Shown piece after piece: positions 1 through 8,850 of a stretch of 64,000 nt of DNA. The DNA lies in contig RPFO01000065.1 of assembly GCA_009746045.1 (NCBI GenBank), positions 9,689,101-9,753,100 on the forward strand, in the 5' to 3' direction. The stretch comes from Mesostigma viride (lineage: Eukaryota; Streptophyta; Mesostigmatophyceae; Mesostigmatales; Mesostigmataceae). Both the position numbers and the translations under genes were made by a program. How positions within the stretch are numbered: the first letter of the stretch is position 1; every line of letters begins with the position of its first letter. The notes under the pieces were generated by a model. It worked only from the letters and a program-made list of their open reading frames with translations, had not been told where the DNA came from and searched no databases.

Positions 1-475
1 GCCCTCGATCCGCAGCCATCATGTCAGACGACGCCTGCTCAGCCAGCCGCTGTCGCTCCGTCCGTGGCTCCCTCCCTCGCGCATGCTCAGCCGGCCGCTG
101 TCGCTCCGTCCGTGGCTCCCTCCGTCGCGCCTGTTCAGCCGGCCGAGCCTCAGCGTCATCCAGATTTGGGCAAGGCGTCGACGGGCAAGCGGGTGTTTGA
201 CACTACCGAGGATACGTATGATTCGGCCATGGGTGATTGGACCTCTAGCTGCCCGACCGGCCACGACGTCTTCCCCTGTCGCCGCTCCTGCCGCTACCGC
301 TTCTTCTGTAGCGCCCGCCTCCGCCGTCATCCACCAACCGCGCGTTGCTCCTGTTGGGAAGTCCTCAGCTTCGGTCACGCGTGTTAGCGAGAGTCGTGAG
401 ATCCGGCACGTGCGTCTGTGGCCCGACAACGTGGAGCGTTTCCTGGACTTGTTTTTCACCTCCGTTGCTCGTGGT
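1..475 (+). pseudogene. Gypsy-family copy 1, 3'-terminal ORF, left fragment
   Basis: This is the left part of an ORF that resumes at 12405, after the Copia insertion. The reading frame ending at 475 encodes a segment with RHVRLWPDNVE and LDLFF, which corresponds to RHIRMWPSNVE and IDLFF in the minus-strand ORF of the second family copy (near 18620-18660). The first 150 bases are a short tandem repeat of roughly 42-bp units encoding Ala/Pro/Val-rich sequence. In the other copy this ORF lies just before the polypurine tract and 3' LTR, so it belongs to a retroelement and is not a host gene. Its function is unknown, and the upstream part lies outside the window. Confidence 0.7.
471..475. other. 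Target-site duplication of the Copia element, left copy (GTGGT)
   Basis: GTGGT stands immediately left of the left LTR and is repeated at 12405-12409 immediately right of the right LTR. A 5-bp duplication is normal for Copia integrases. Keeping one GTGGT and removing 476-12409 joins the two host ORF fragments in frame. Confidence 0.9.
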
Positions 476-997
476 AGTTAATGCACTCGTGCAAATGGAT
501 GCGAACGTGTGTTGGATTATGCAATGGCTGGCATAATATCAACCCATGCAAGCTTGCCAAGCTGGATTGCATGGGCACGTAGGTTAGGGTAACCTAGCTA
601 TCCTGTACTAGTGCTAACCAATGAGGTGCTGGCTCCGTCCAGCTAGATCTACTCCAGCTAGGACTGATACGATGCCCGCAGGCAACGACTGCCTAACAGC
701 ACTACGTGGACGATCCTGGACCTCCCCTAGGACCTCCGTACAGGACTAGCACTGCAGCCACCTTGTGGTCTGCATCACAGCTCATAAACCCTACCACGTG
801 AATACCCACGTGCGTGTGCACTACATATCTCAGTGCTAATAGCTAGCACCCACGTGCCCATCATGGCACGTGCGGATCTAAATCCTAGTAGAGATATGTC
901 CAGTGTACTACACTACCGTCCATGTCCGTATCCCACTTGGGAGACGGGGACAACGCCACGTGTACTGATAGTCTAGGCCTGAAGCCCTAGAATAACT
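476..997 (-). repeat. Copia element 3' LTR (left)
   Basis: The 522-bp direct repeat begins AGTTAATGCA and ends GAATAACT on the plus strand. The ends form a 5-bp inverted pair, AGTTA/TAACT, instead of the usual TG...CA. The flanking GTGGT duplication fixes the ends exactly. It contains several CACGTG-type palindromes, around 797-860. Confidence 0.9.
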
Positions 998-1371
998 CCC
1001 ATTATTACTTTTCTTTGGGGAGTGAGGGGAAGACTCTTCCCACAACCCACTCATATGCCAACCACTACTGATAAGCAAGGTTCCCCACAGGGACAACCAG
1101 GACACTGAAAGAGATGCATTTATAAAAGCGCCCATAGCTCCTCCGTGTTGGATACAACATCCCACTGGTTGGGTGCCTGTGTTGGGAAAACCATTGCCAG
1201 AAAAATATGACCACACGTTTTATTGACAAAGAACAAGCCATCAATAAAGGAGGACCCTTCTGACCTCAAGCTTTAATGACGCAAAGAGAGTCTTACGGGT
1301 GGGACACTTCAGACCCTGCCACCCCATGACCACCCTCCTATCTGGTGCTAATAGCCCTAGGCTGAGGCACT
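998..1371 (-). other. Copia 3' untranslated region and probable polypurine tract
   Basis: This stretch lies between the pol stop codon and the 3' LTR. In element sense, the bases next to the LTR are purine-rich (AAAGAAAAGTAATAATGGG), which is a weak polypurine-tract candidate. I see no gene here. Confidence 0.45.
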
Positions 1372-4300
1372 TCACCCTCTGCCATTATATGGGTTCATCA
1401 GCGTGTATAGGACTCTGTACTGAGGCCCTGCAGCCTGTGGCACTTTTGTGAGTGCATCTGCTGCATTGTCAGGGTCTCGGATGTGAGTCTTGGACTCCAG
1501 ATAGGTACACTCCTGCTTGAGGACAATCCAGTCCAAATCGGTGTGCACAGCCAAGGGGTTGTCCAGGAAAGAGAGAAGTGATTGACTGTCAGTCAGCAGA
1601 TGGGATTTGACACCAGCATAACTACCAGCCTGATGCTGCAACCACACCAGCAGATGGTTCAAGTACCTGGCATGCAACACAGCTGAGACCACAGCACGGC
1701 ATTCTGCTACATTGCTGCTGACTGCCTTGCGCTTGTGGAGTCTGCTGAACCAGGAAACCAAGGATTGCTTGCCAGTGGGGTTAGACAACATAAAGAGACC
1801 TGCCTCTCTGGCTTGTACCTTAGTGACTACCCGTGACTCCATGGAACTGTCCATCATACATGTGATGTGGATGGGTTGGAACAGATCCAAAGCATGAAGA
1901 ATAAGGGGAGGGCCATCATGTAACACCTGTTTAATAGCCCTGGACCCTACCTCCATGAGGACATCATCATCCACTCTGCTGACCACTGCCAGGTGAGGAG
2001 CACAAGTGGCACACAGCCAACCTAGCTTACCCCTAATAGTGGGACAGAGATCAGGGGTGATGTCAGAGGGAAGAACATCTTTGCAAGACATGACATACTC
2101 AGGGGAGGCTTTGAGAGAACACACCCACTCCGTCTGCTCCTTGAACAGGTTCAGAATGATGCCACAGAACTTGACAGGATCTTTCCCCAGCTCCAGCTGC
2201 TTGCCTAATTCAAAGCTAGCAGACACTTGAGCAATGAAATCCTCCACAGCTGCCCTGGGACCAGTAATGAGCTGATCATCCCCATGCCACACAAACATCA
2301 TCATACCAGCAGGATGAGGGATGGTGAAGAAACAAGGGTCAATATCATCATACTGGGCCCCCAGCTTCAGGAAGACCTCTTGGGCAGACAGCCTAAAAAT
2401 TTTAGGTGCTGACTGAAGCCCTTCTACCCCCAAGTTAGGCCTTAGATGAGGTTCTTTGATGTCCCCAGACCAGACTTTAGGAGTGTTTACCACGTAGACT
2501 TGACCCCTCCACACCTTTTGGGCTATGTCAGGGTTGCCTTTAAGGAAGGCTCGTTTGATGTCAGTGGCTTTACACACGTAGTCCTTACCAGCATTCAGAT
2601 GGTGAAGGAAAGTGGCCAACAGGACCTTAAGAGACGTCTGCTGAATACCAGGGGTATACAGTTCAGCCTCTGTTAGCTCAGTGGAGCCCCTGAACTCCGT
2701 GACACAAGGTCTGGCATGAAAAATGGGAGGTGTCCCATCTGCCTGGGGTTTATGCTTGCAGACAAACTTCAGTCTGAGCTTTCTGGCCCCTTGTGGCAGT
2801 GCCTCAATCGGTGTTACAGGTGGTACCTGGGACTTGCTACGTGGATCAGGACAAACCCATTCCTCTCTAGCCCTGTTAAAGGCTTCCATCCATTTCAGAA
2901 AACCAATCTGCGTTTGACAGTCTTTGACCACATCATCATAGGACAAGGGAGACATGGACGCTATGTCCCATCTACCAAGCCCAAACGCAGAGGGGTGTAG
3001 CTTCTGAGAATGAATGAGGGAATCAACACAGGGTTCCTGACCTGGGAGGTATTTTATGTTGACAGCATTGATGGCTGCTTCCAGGCCATCACTGATCTGT
3101 GTTAAAGGAATTTTAAAATGGTCCAGGGTGACCTGCCCCACCCCAGTCACACTCAACCTCCCAGCTGAGATGACTACTCCAGGGTATGAGACAAATGGTT
3201 CCCCCAGCAGTGCATTCCCCTTGTAGCCCTCTACTACCTGGAAGGGAGTGGGCACACCCAGAATGGGAATTAGCACTTGGCCTTTGACTGCCATTTTTGT
3301 TTTGCCTGAAAAATCTGACACTCTAGCCCAGGGCGAGCGTTGCAGACTTAGGCCAGATACAGCTTGTGCACTGATGATGCTCACCTGTGCCTGTGTGTCT
3401 ACTGCCAGAATACTGGGATCCTGGTTAGATTCACCCACAGCATTGACTTGTGCTGCACCTGCTGCCATTTGTGCCTTGGCAGTGTGTGCTCTATGTAGAG
3501 CTTTTAGAGCCTCAGCAAATTTATTCCTGGGGACAACAGGATCTGCTGCTACGTGTGGCTGTTCCTGAGATGAGGGAGGAGCGACCTGCTGCTCATCCAG
3601 TGCACGTTCCTCCTGCCCAGTTGGACCATTGGGCTGTGGTGGGGCTGCACCACTGAGGAACACAGGAGCGTCTATGGTTGTGTTGCTTGCATCAGCTATG
3701 TCCCTGGCCAATTCACTGGGTGAGACCAACCCACCAGACTGAGGCTCTGAATCCATGTCCAAGAATTCTACCCCTGACACGTCTGCCAAAGGAGGGTAAT
3801 AAAGCTTCAGTCTATGCTTGCCAACCATTCGCTCTCTGTGATGCTGAATAGTCACCGTGTCACCTGTTTCTGACAACCTGATGATTTCAGCTGGACCATG
3901 CCATCTACCAGAGTGGGCTTTGTTCCCTTCCCCCTCCCTATAGTAGAGTACCTGATCCCCCACTTCAAACACAGGCCTGGCATTACTTTTATCCTTTTTT
4001 GCCAGCAACTTGGCCAAGTGTTGCCTTTGCGTGTTGTAGTGGTCTAGTACCTCCTGAGAGTAGCTACCTGATTGCAGGCCAATTGATGTGATTTCACCAA
4101 AAGGAGAAGACATGAGGGGTTTGGTGTTCAGGGTTCTGCACACCTCAGCTGCCCACGCTGTCCTATCAGCATAGCTCCCAGACTCTGCTGTCCTGGACTC
4201 ATTTTTCTTTATGAGGTCCCTGATAGCACGCATGGTACGTTCAATCATCCCCTGGCGTTCATGATCTTGAGCCCCAGCAATGTCTATCTTGGGCAGATCA

Positions 4301-4677
4301 GGATAATCTTGTATCCACGTGAACTGCTGATCCAGCATTAGTTTTTCCTGAGGATGATACCGTGCTAGTGCAATCAGCAGGGCTCTGTGCAGTTGTTCAT
4401 TTGCCATGCCTGGCAAGGGTTCTATCACCACAAACCTAGACCAGGCATCTTTTAGGACCAAGTAATACACCGTGTCTTTCACCACGTGTATCACATCCCC
4501 TACTAGCTTTCCTCTAGCCAGTGGTGGGGTGGCCACATGCCATCTCTTGGGTTTAGGTGCATGCAGTTGGCACGCTTCACAGTGCTTCCTGACATGCCTG
4601 CACATCTGTTCCAGGTCACGGCCATCAATTTTATTGGCCAGCCTTTCTGCCACTGCCTCATGCCCCATTGCCTTGTG
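1372..4677 (-). CDS. Copia pol: integrase - protease-like - reverse transcriptase - RNase H
   Basis: The 1098-residue ORF has its first ATG at 4668 and stays open to the CACTA border at 4677. Domains, in residues from that ATG: end of the integrase zinc finger with CEAC (30-33); integrase core with D58, D113 and about E143; a GPY/F-like tail containing RWHGPAEII (255-263); a retropepsin-like segment with AVDTQAQVSII (422-432) and LLGEPFV (487-493); Copia RT with DIKRAFLKG and active-site motif WHGDDQLI (794-801); and RNase H ending in DAADALTK. The first zinc-finger His lies in the gag ORF across the CACTA insertion, so gag and pol were originally one frame. Usual Copia order is protease, integrase, RT, RNase H. 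Here the only protease-like segment is between integrase and RT. The product would copy and integrate the element; the CACTA insertion now breaks it. Confidence 0.9.
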   Translation of the reverse strand, partial: HKAMGHEAVAERLANKIDGRDLEQMCRHVRKHCEACQLHAPKPKRWHVATPPLARGKLVGDVIHVVKDTVYYLVLKDAWSRFVVIEPLPGMANEQLHRALLIALARYHPQEKLMLDQQFTWIQDYPDLPKIDIAGAQDHERQGMIERTMRAIRDLIKKNESRTAESGSYADRTAWAAEVCRTLNTKPLMSSPFGEITSIGLQSGSYSQEVLDHYNTQRQHLAKLLAKKDKSNARPVFEVGDQVLYYREGEGNKAHSGRWHGPAEIIRLSETGDTVTIQHHRERMVGKHRLKLYYPPLADVSGVEFLDMDSEPQSGGLVSPSELARDIADASNTTIDAPVFLSGAAPPQPNGPTGQEERALDEQQVAPPSSQEQPHVAADPVVPRNKFAEALKALHRAHTAKAQMAAGAAQVNAVGESNQDPSILAVDTQAQVSIISAQAVSGLSLQRSPWARVSDFSGKTKMAVKGQVLIPILGVPTPFQVVEGYKGNALLGEPFVSYPGVVISAGRLSVTGVGQVTLDHFKIPLTQISDGLEAAINAVNIKYLPGQEPCVDSLIHSQKLHPSAFGLGRWDIASMSPLSYDDVVKDCQTQIGFLKWMEAFNRAREEWVCPDPRSKSQVPPVTPIEALPQGARKLRLKFVCKHKPQADGTPPIFHARPCVTEFRGSTELTEAELYTPGIQQTSLKVLLATFLHHLNAGKDYVCKATDIKRAFLKGNPDIAQKVWRGQVYVVNTPKVWSGDIKEPHLRPNLGVEGLQSAPKIFRLSAQEVFLKLGAQYDDIDPCFFTIPHPAGMMMFVWHGDDQLITGPRAAVEDFIAQVSASFELGKQLELGKDPVKFCGIILNLFKEQTEWVCSLKASPEYVMSCKDVLPSDITPDLCPTIRGKLGWLCATCAPHLAVVSRVDDDVLMEVGSRAIKQVLHDGPPLILHALDLFQPIHITCMMDSSMESRVVTKVQAREAGLFMLSNPTGKQSLVSWFSRLHKRKAVSSNVAECRAVVSAVLHARYLNHLLVWLQHQAGSYAGVKSHLLTDSQSLLSFLDNPLAVHTDLDWIVLKQECTYLESKTHIRDPDNAADALTKVPQAAGPQYRVLYTLMNPYNGRG

Positions 4678-4691
4678 TACACTAGGAACTC

Positions 4692-5035
4692 AATTTCTGA
4701 GAAAATTCTCAAAACCCTCAATTTTCTCACCTTTTGTGAGAATTTTTTGAGAAAATTGAGAAAAATCTCAATTTTTTTCCGCAAACGCTAGGCAAAAAAT
4801 CTCACCAGGGTGAGATTTTGATGAGAAAAAGGGCGTTTTGGTGAGATTGGGGTGAGAAAAAACCCTAAAGTGAGAAAAAAGGTGAGAATGGGTGAGAAAA
4901 AGGCAGAAAGATTGAGAAAATTGAGAAAATTGAGAAGTTTCTCACCAACACGAGAAAAATCACTAACACGAGAAAAATCACAAGTCAACGTGGTGAGAAA
5001 TTTCTCACCAAGAGTGTAACACGAGAAAAATCATG
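4692..5035. repeat. Left subterminal repeat array of the CACTA element (GTGAGAAA/TGAGAAAA)
   Basis: About twenty degenerate copies of TGAGAAA or GTGAGA, some on the opposite strand, follow the left terminal repeat. The motif recurs in reverse complement at the right end (8505-8835). Such arrays are typical transposase-binding regions of CACTA elements. Confidence 0.7.
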
Positions 5036-5185
5036 AGCTTTATTTCATTAAGTCCTTAACGTGAAAAAAAAACTCAACACCACTTTGATATGCATTGTAG
5101 GGTGCACAAAGGTGCAATATAGGGTTGTCATACAATATAAAACAGCACATCATTCCATAAACAATGCTGTCATGCCCAAATTAAA

Positions 5186-6145
5186 TCAAAAGTCATCTTC
5201 TTCAGAACTGCTGTCCGAGGGGTTGCTTGGATCAACATCATCTTCTGATGACATAGTGTCATCCCCACTAGTGTCGCAATAGTTCACAGCTTTACGCTGC
5301 CTTCCACTGGCCCTCTTTGCCATAGGGACCTCCTCAATTACAACGGTGGGCTGGCTAGGTCCAGCATCTGTGGGAGCACCACGCTTGCGGCTGCGCCCTC
5401 GAGCAGGTGCCTTGCCAGCGCGGCGCACCACGTCGCCATCACCTACGTCTGCCGCTGCCACCTTCTTCTTCTTCTTGGACCCCTTCTTCTTGCCTTTCTT
5501 CTTGCCACTAGGCGGTGGCATCGGCTCACCCTCCTCAATCACTTCAAACTGCGGCATGGTGGGGAAATCTGCTGCCACGCTGTGATACACATGGTTACTG
5601 AGGGAAGATTGCGCCTGGTGTGCCATGCTCCATGGCAGTTTGGCAGGGATTACCACCATTTCGGGAGCATAGCATTCATCGACGACATACCCAACTGAGC
5701 TCACTGCACCTGGCAACACAAGGCGCGACGACCTGGGGGCCTGTGCGCTGCTGATGACCACCAACCTCTCGTGGGGCAGGTGAGCGACATGAAGGCGATC
5801 AAAAAGCTCCACCTTCAACAACAGCTGCCATTCCCAGCCCCCTCGTGGGTACTCTAACCTGGCCTTCAGAATGTGTGTGATGAAACCAAAGTCTACACCG
5901 CCCGGGCCATGCACCGCAACTCCCGCATTCTTGTGCCGCTTTCCCAGGGATTGGTCCGCAGCCTCTGTGCGGTAGTTGAACCCGTGTATCCTGACTTTGT
6001 GGAAAGAATCCGCGTAGCGCTTCACGCCCCCACACGCCGCTACAATGCCTTGCGGCACAAGCGGCGTCAGGTTTAATGATGCCCATGCAATCACGTTGAA
6101 CGTTGTGTCAGCACAGCGATCTCGCCTGCATTCAAACAAACGCAC
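5186..6145 (-). CDS. DUF4216-like ORF of the CACTA element
   Basis: The 319-residue ORF is drawn from a GTG codon; the true start or upstream exon is unresolved. Residues about 50-115 read HKVRIHGFNYRT, NAGVAV, DFGFITHILKARLEY and LLLKVELFD. This follows the DUF4216 pattern of plant CACTA elements (basic NG-rF-T, NSGV, fYGvl-dIlel-Y, fk-dWfd). The C-terminal third is low-complexity and basic, with two poly-Lys stretches that could be nuclear-localisation signals, and ends in an acidic Ser/Asp/Glu tail. DUF4216 has no known catalytic role and is found next to or fused to Tnp2-type transposases. The family call is from pattern only and could be wrong. Confidence 0.5.
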   Translation of the reverse strand: MRLFECRRDRCADTTFNVIAWASLNLTPLVPQGIVAACGGVKRYADSFHKVRIHGFNYRTEAADQSLGKRHKNAGVAVHGPGGVDFGFITHILKARLEYPRGGWEWQLLLKVELFDRLHVAHLPHERLVVISSAQAPRSSRLVLPGAVSSVGYVVDECYAPEMVVIPAKLPWSMAHQAQSSLSNHVYHSVAADFPTMPQFEVIEEGEPMPPPSGKKKGKKKGSKKKKKVAAADVGDGDVVRRAGKAPARGRSRKRGAPTDAGPSQPTVVIEEVPMAKRASGRQRKAVNYCDTSGDDTMSSEDDVDPSNPSDSSSEEDDF

Positions 6146-6555
6146 ACCGATAACCCAGCAAAGAGTATTATTATTAAGTATTGGTTATTAAAAAAAATAG
6201 AACGGATACAACACAGGACGCTTTTACTGGCGGCAAGATCATGGCACCCGGATGGGTAAAACCAAACAAACTAGATATTAATTACTAGGGCTGGCTTTGT
6301 GACAGTAAAACATGATTGCATGGCTAATCCCAAGGCGCCTTTCAATAGGACTGAATTAAAATAACCAAAGCAGACGGCGTAAGTAGCATTTGCAAAAAAC
6401 AAGGCTCACCAGTAGGCCTCGTCGCCATTCGCAGGGTCGCTGTAATCAGCCTTGGGAAGGGCATCTTCTCCCAGCAAATCCCTTGCGGCGCGTTGTGTCA
6501 GCACAGCGATCCCCCCTGCATCCAAACAAAGGCACACCGATAACCAAGCAAAGAG
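6105..6555. repeat. Duplicated ~70-bp segment inside the CACTA element
   Basis: GTTGTGTCAGCACAGCGATC followed by about 50 similar bases occurs at about 6105-6172 and again at about 6493-6560. The stretch between the copies holds no ORF I can support. Confidence 0.6.
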
Positions 6556-7502
6556 TATGCAAATGTGTAGCCTTGTTCATTGAAATTATGGCTGGCTTAC
6601 GCAAAGAGCGACTGTAAGATGACCTATACAGTGGGGCCGGAAACAGCTTGCTTGATCAGGGCGTGTTTTTCGAGCTTCACTGGCCGGGAGTGTCTAGTGG
6701 TGAGAACCATTGCTGCGATCGCTTTCCCACCATTTACGAGGAAATACCCGCAAATGAAAAACCACTGAAACGGTCTAGCTAGTCAGTCATTACATTAGCC
6801 ACATGCCATCATGCATGTTTCCAAACGTCCAGGAACTGCACACGGTGCAAATGCCATTTGCAGTGCAAAAATCCAGAGGACACGACCTCATTGCTTCATA
6901 TTTGTATGCAGAAGACTAAAAAAGTAACATGCATTAATGGCCCGCATGCATAAAGGGCCTGAATTCTGATGCGGGCCCAACGGCAGCACCGCCAAAGCAG
7001 ATAAGGGCCCGCAGTCTGATGCGGGCCCCACGGCACCACCGCCATAGCAGAGCTCGAAGGTCGTGGTGCGCGTGAAACGTACGTATGCCCTTTGTCGGTA
7101 GGTGCCGTTGGGGTCAAATTGGGTGCCGCCAAAATCGGGCCGACGCGTCAATAGACTGAGGCCGTCGATGAGAGCCATCATGCGGCTTGGGGAACTTCAG
7201 CTAAGTTAACTTAACGCAAACCACTGGTCGCCCGCGTCGGGAACCGGCCCAACGGCTCTCCCGCAACAGAAAATAACGCGGCATACTGCATACGTCGTCG
7301 GATTGTTACATTTCGACGGTCAAGATTTCATGATGAGGTTTGCGTTCAATTTGCCGCAGTTTGCCGCCCAGAGAAAGTAGTTGTTGGACTCGTTGCCCAC
7401 GATGAAACACAATCAAGCAAGCCGTTTCCGGACCCACCGAGTAGGTCATGTAGTCGCTCTTCACGTCAGCCAGCCGTAATTTCAATGCACAAGGCTACAC
7501 AT
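6556..7502. repeat. Inverted repeat of ~105 bp inside the CACTA element
   Basis: The segment 6556-6660 recurs in reverse complement at about 7395-7502 with scattered mismatches. Both arms include TGTGTAGCCTTGT and GGAAACNGCTTGCTTGAT. Both can be read as ATGACCTAYNCNGTGGG-type coding sequence, so they may be remnants of a duplicated, inverted transposase exon. I did not identify the protein. Confidence 0.6.
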
Positions 7503-7941
7503 TTCCATCTCCATTCATATTCATAATCCTGCACGACTCGAAAACGCGGACAAGATAACGGCAGGCTCGAGCTACCATGGTCCGGATTCTCCCGATTTCT
7601 GGCCTGCGCTGGTTGTCTCCTTGATATTGGCAACTCTCTCCGGTAAGAGATTTTCCGCAGTTTGGCTGTTTCGAAACGTTCATTACGTGAGATGCCTTCG
7701 GATCAGGAGACTCACACAGCCGCGAAATCATGCCAAAGGTCATATGTTCGATCCCTTGCTGGTAGCTTCTGAGCTTTCTTATTTTCTGTGTTCCGCGGAA
7801 TCTCAGATTTGGGCCGCTAGCGTTTTCACGCTTGTTGCTTTCTGATCCGACGACAACGTTGTGCCTTGCTCGTGTGACATCTGGCGCATGGTGTGATTCA
7901 TGTGTATGGTGCTGCCTTGCCACATGGGGCTGCTTTGCCAT
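7495..7941 (-). CDS. Unidentified 148-residue ORF in the CACTA element
   Basis: The ORF begins MAKQPHVARQHHTHESHHAP and ends near NMNGDGNV. It is basic and His-rich at the N terminus, with no motif I recognise. It overlaps one arm of the inverted repeat, and may be a chance frame or a broken exon. No function is proposed. Confidence 0.15.
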   Translation of the reverse strand: MAKQPHVARQHHTHESHHAPDVTRARHNVVVGSESNKRENASGPNLRFRGTQKIRKLRSYQQGIEHMTFGMISRLCESPDPKASHVMNVSKQPNCGKSLTGESCQYQGDNQRRPEIGRIRTMVARACRYLVRVFESCRIMNMNGDGNV

Positions 7942-8190
7942 AAGAGTGAGTGTTGGGTTCTACACATTTGCTGCATGGACCGTTAGGTGCTGGTGAGCTC
8001 TTCCTTGTAGAACGCTTACATCTATGTCAAGGATCTGATTTCTTTTCCTCTTGCGTATATTGTGTCGGTTTGCTTTATTTCTTGCAGGGACCACGAGAGT
8101 AAAATGCAAGCGGTTCCACTTTCAAGTCAGCATGTGACGCCCTGTCGACCGGCCCGCTTTGTTAGCTAGCTACCATATAGTATTTGATGA

Positions 8191-8340
8191 TAGGCATTGA
8201 ATGCGGAAGATGTCATAACGCCATAACAGACTGTGTTGAACAGGCATTGAATGCCGAAGATGTCATAACGCCATAACAGACTGTGTTGAAAAGGCATATT
8301 TGAATGCCGAAGATGTACATAACGCCATAACAGTGTTGAA
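8191..8340. repeat. Three tandem ~50-bp repeats
   Basis: Three successive copies of a unit starting AGGCATTGAATGCCGAAGAT, followed by CATAACGCCATAACAG; the third copy has small indels. They lie inside the CACTA element, before its right subterminal array. Confidence 0.85.
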
Positions 8341-8504
8341 TAGTTGAATCAATGGGTTCTTGCAGCTGTAAACATTAAAATTATTCAAACATTTAATGAA
8401 AAAATCATTATTGTTCGTGCTGTTTTGAACAGCGGTTGTTACTGGCACTGCATGCATGTGTCTGCTGCCAGCATATTGCATTATGGGTGTGTTTTTCAGC
8501 GCTG

Positions 8505-8836
8505 TGTTTTCTCACTTTTCTCACTTTTCTCACGTCCTGTTTTTCTCACTTTTCTCACTTTTCTCACGTCCTGATTTTCTCACTTTTCTCACGTTTCACA
8601 CCTCCCGTTTTTCTCACTTATCTCACGTCCTGTTTTTTGAGATTTTTCTCACGTTTTTCCCCTTTTTTCACCTTTTTGGGGCAATCTCACCCGGGTGAGA
8701 AACGTGTTTTCTCACCCATTCTCACCCCATTCTCACCCTTTTTTCTCACCTTTCTCACCCATTCTCACCCATTTCTCACCCTTTTTCTCACCTTTCTCAC
8801 CCTTTTTCTCACCATTTCTCACCCATTCTCAAAGCC
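8505..8836. repeat. Right subterminal repeat array of the CACTA element (TCTCAC)
   Basis: More than twenty copies of TCTCAC(C), TTTCTCAC or CATTCTCAC. It is the mirror image of the array at the left end and runs up to the right terminal inverted repeat. Confidence 0.75.
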
Positions 8837-8850
8837 GAGTTCCTAGTGTA

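Larger units (their letters stand above)
4680..8848. mobile_element. CACTA-type (EnSpm) DNA transposon, apparently non-autonomous
   Basis: The ends are perfect 12-bp inverted repeats, CACTAGGAACTC (4680-4691) and GAGTTCCTAGTG (8837-8848), flanked by TA on both sides (4678-4679, 8849-8850). CACTA elements normally duplicate 3 bp; only TA is clearly duplicated here. Removing the element with one TA restores an uninterrupted gag-integrase frame. Both ends carry dense arrays of a TCTCAC/GTGAGA motif in mirrored orientation, like the subterminal transposase-binding repeats of CACTA elements. One ORF (5186-6145) resembles the DUF4216 region found downstream of Tnp2-type transposases. I could not find a Tnp2 catalytic region, so the element probably depends on another copy. 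Confidence 0.75.
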
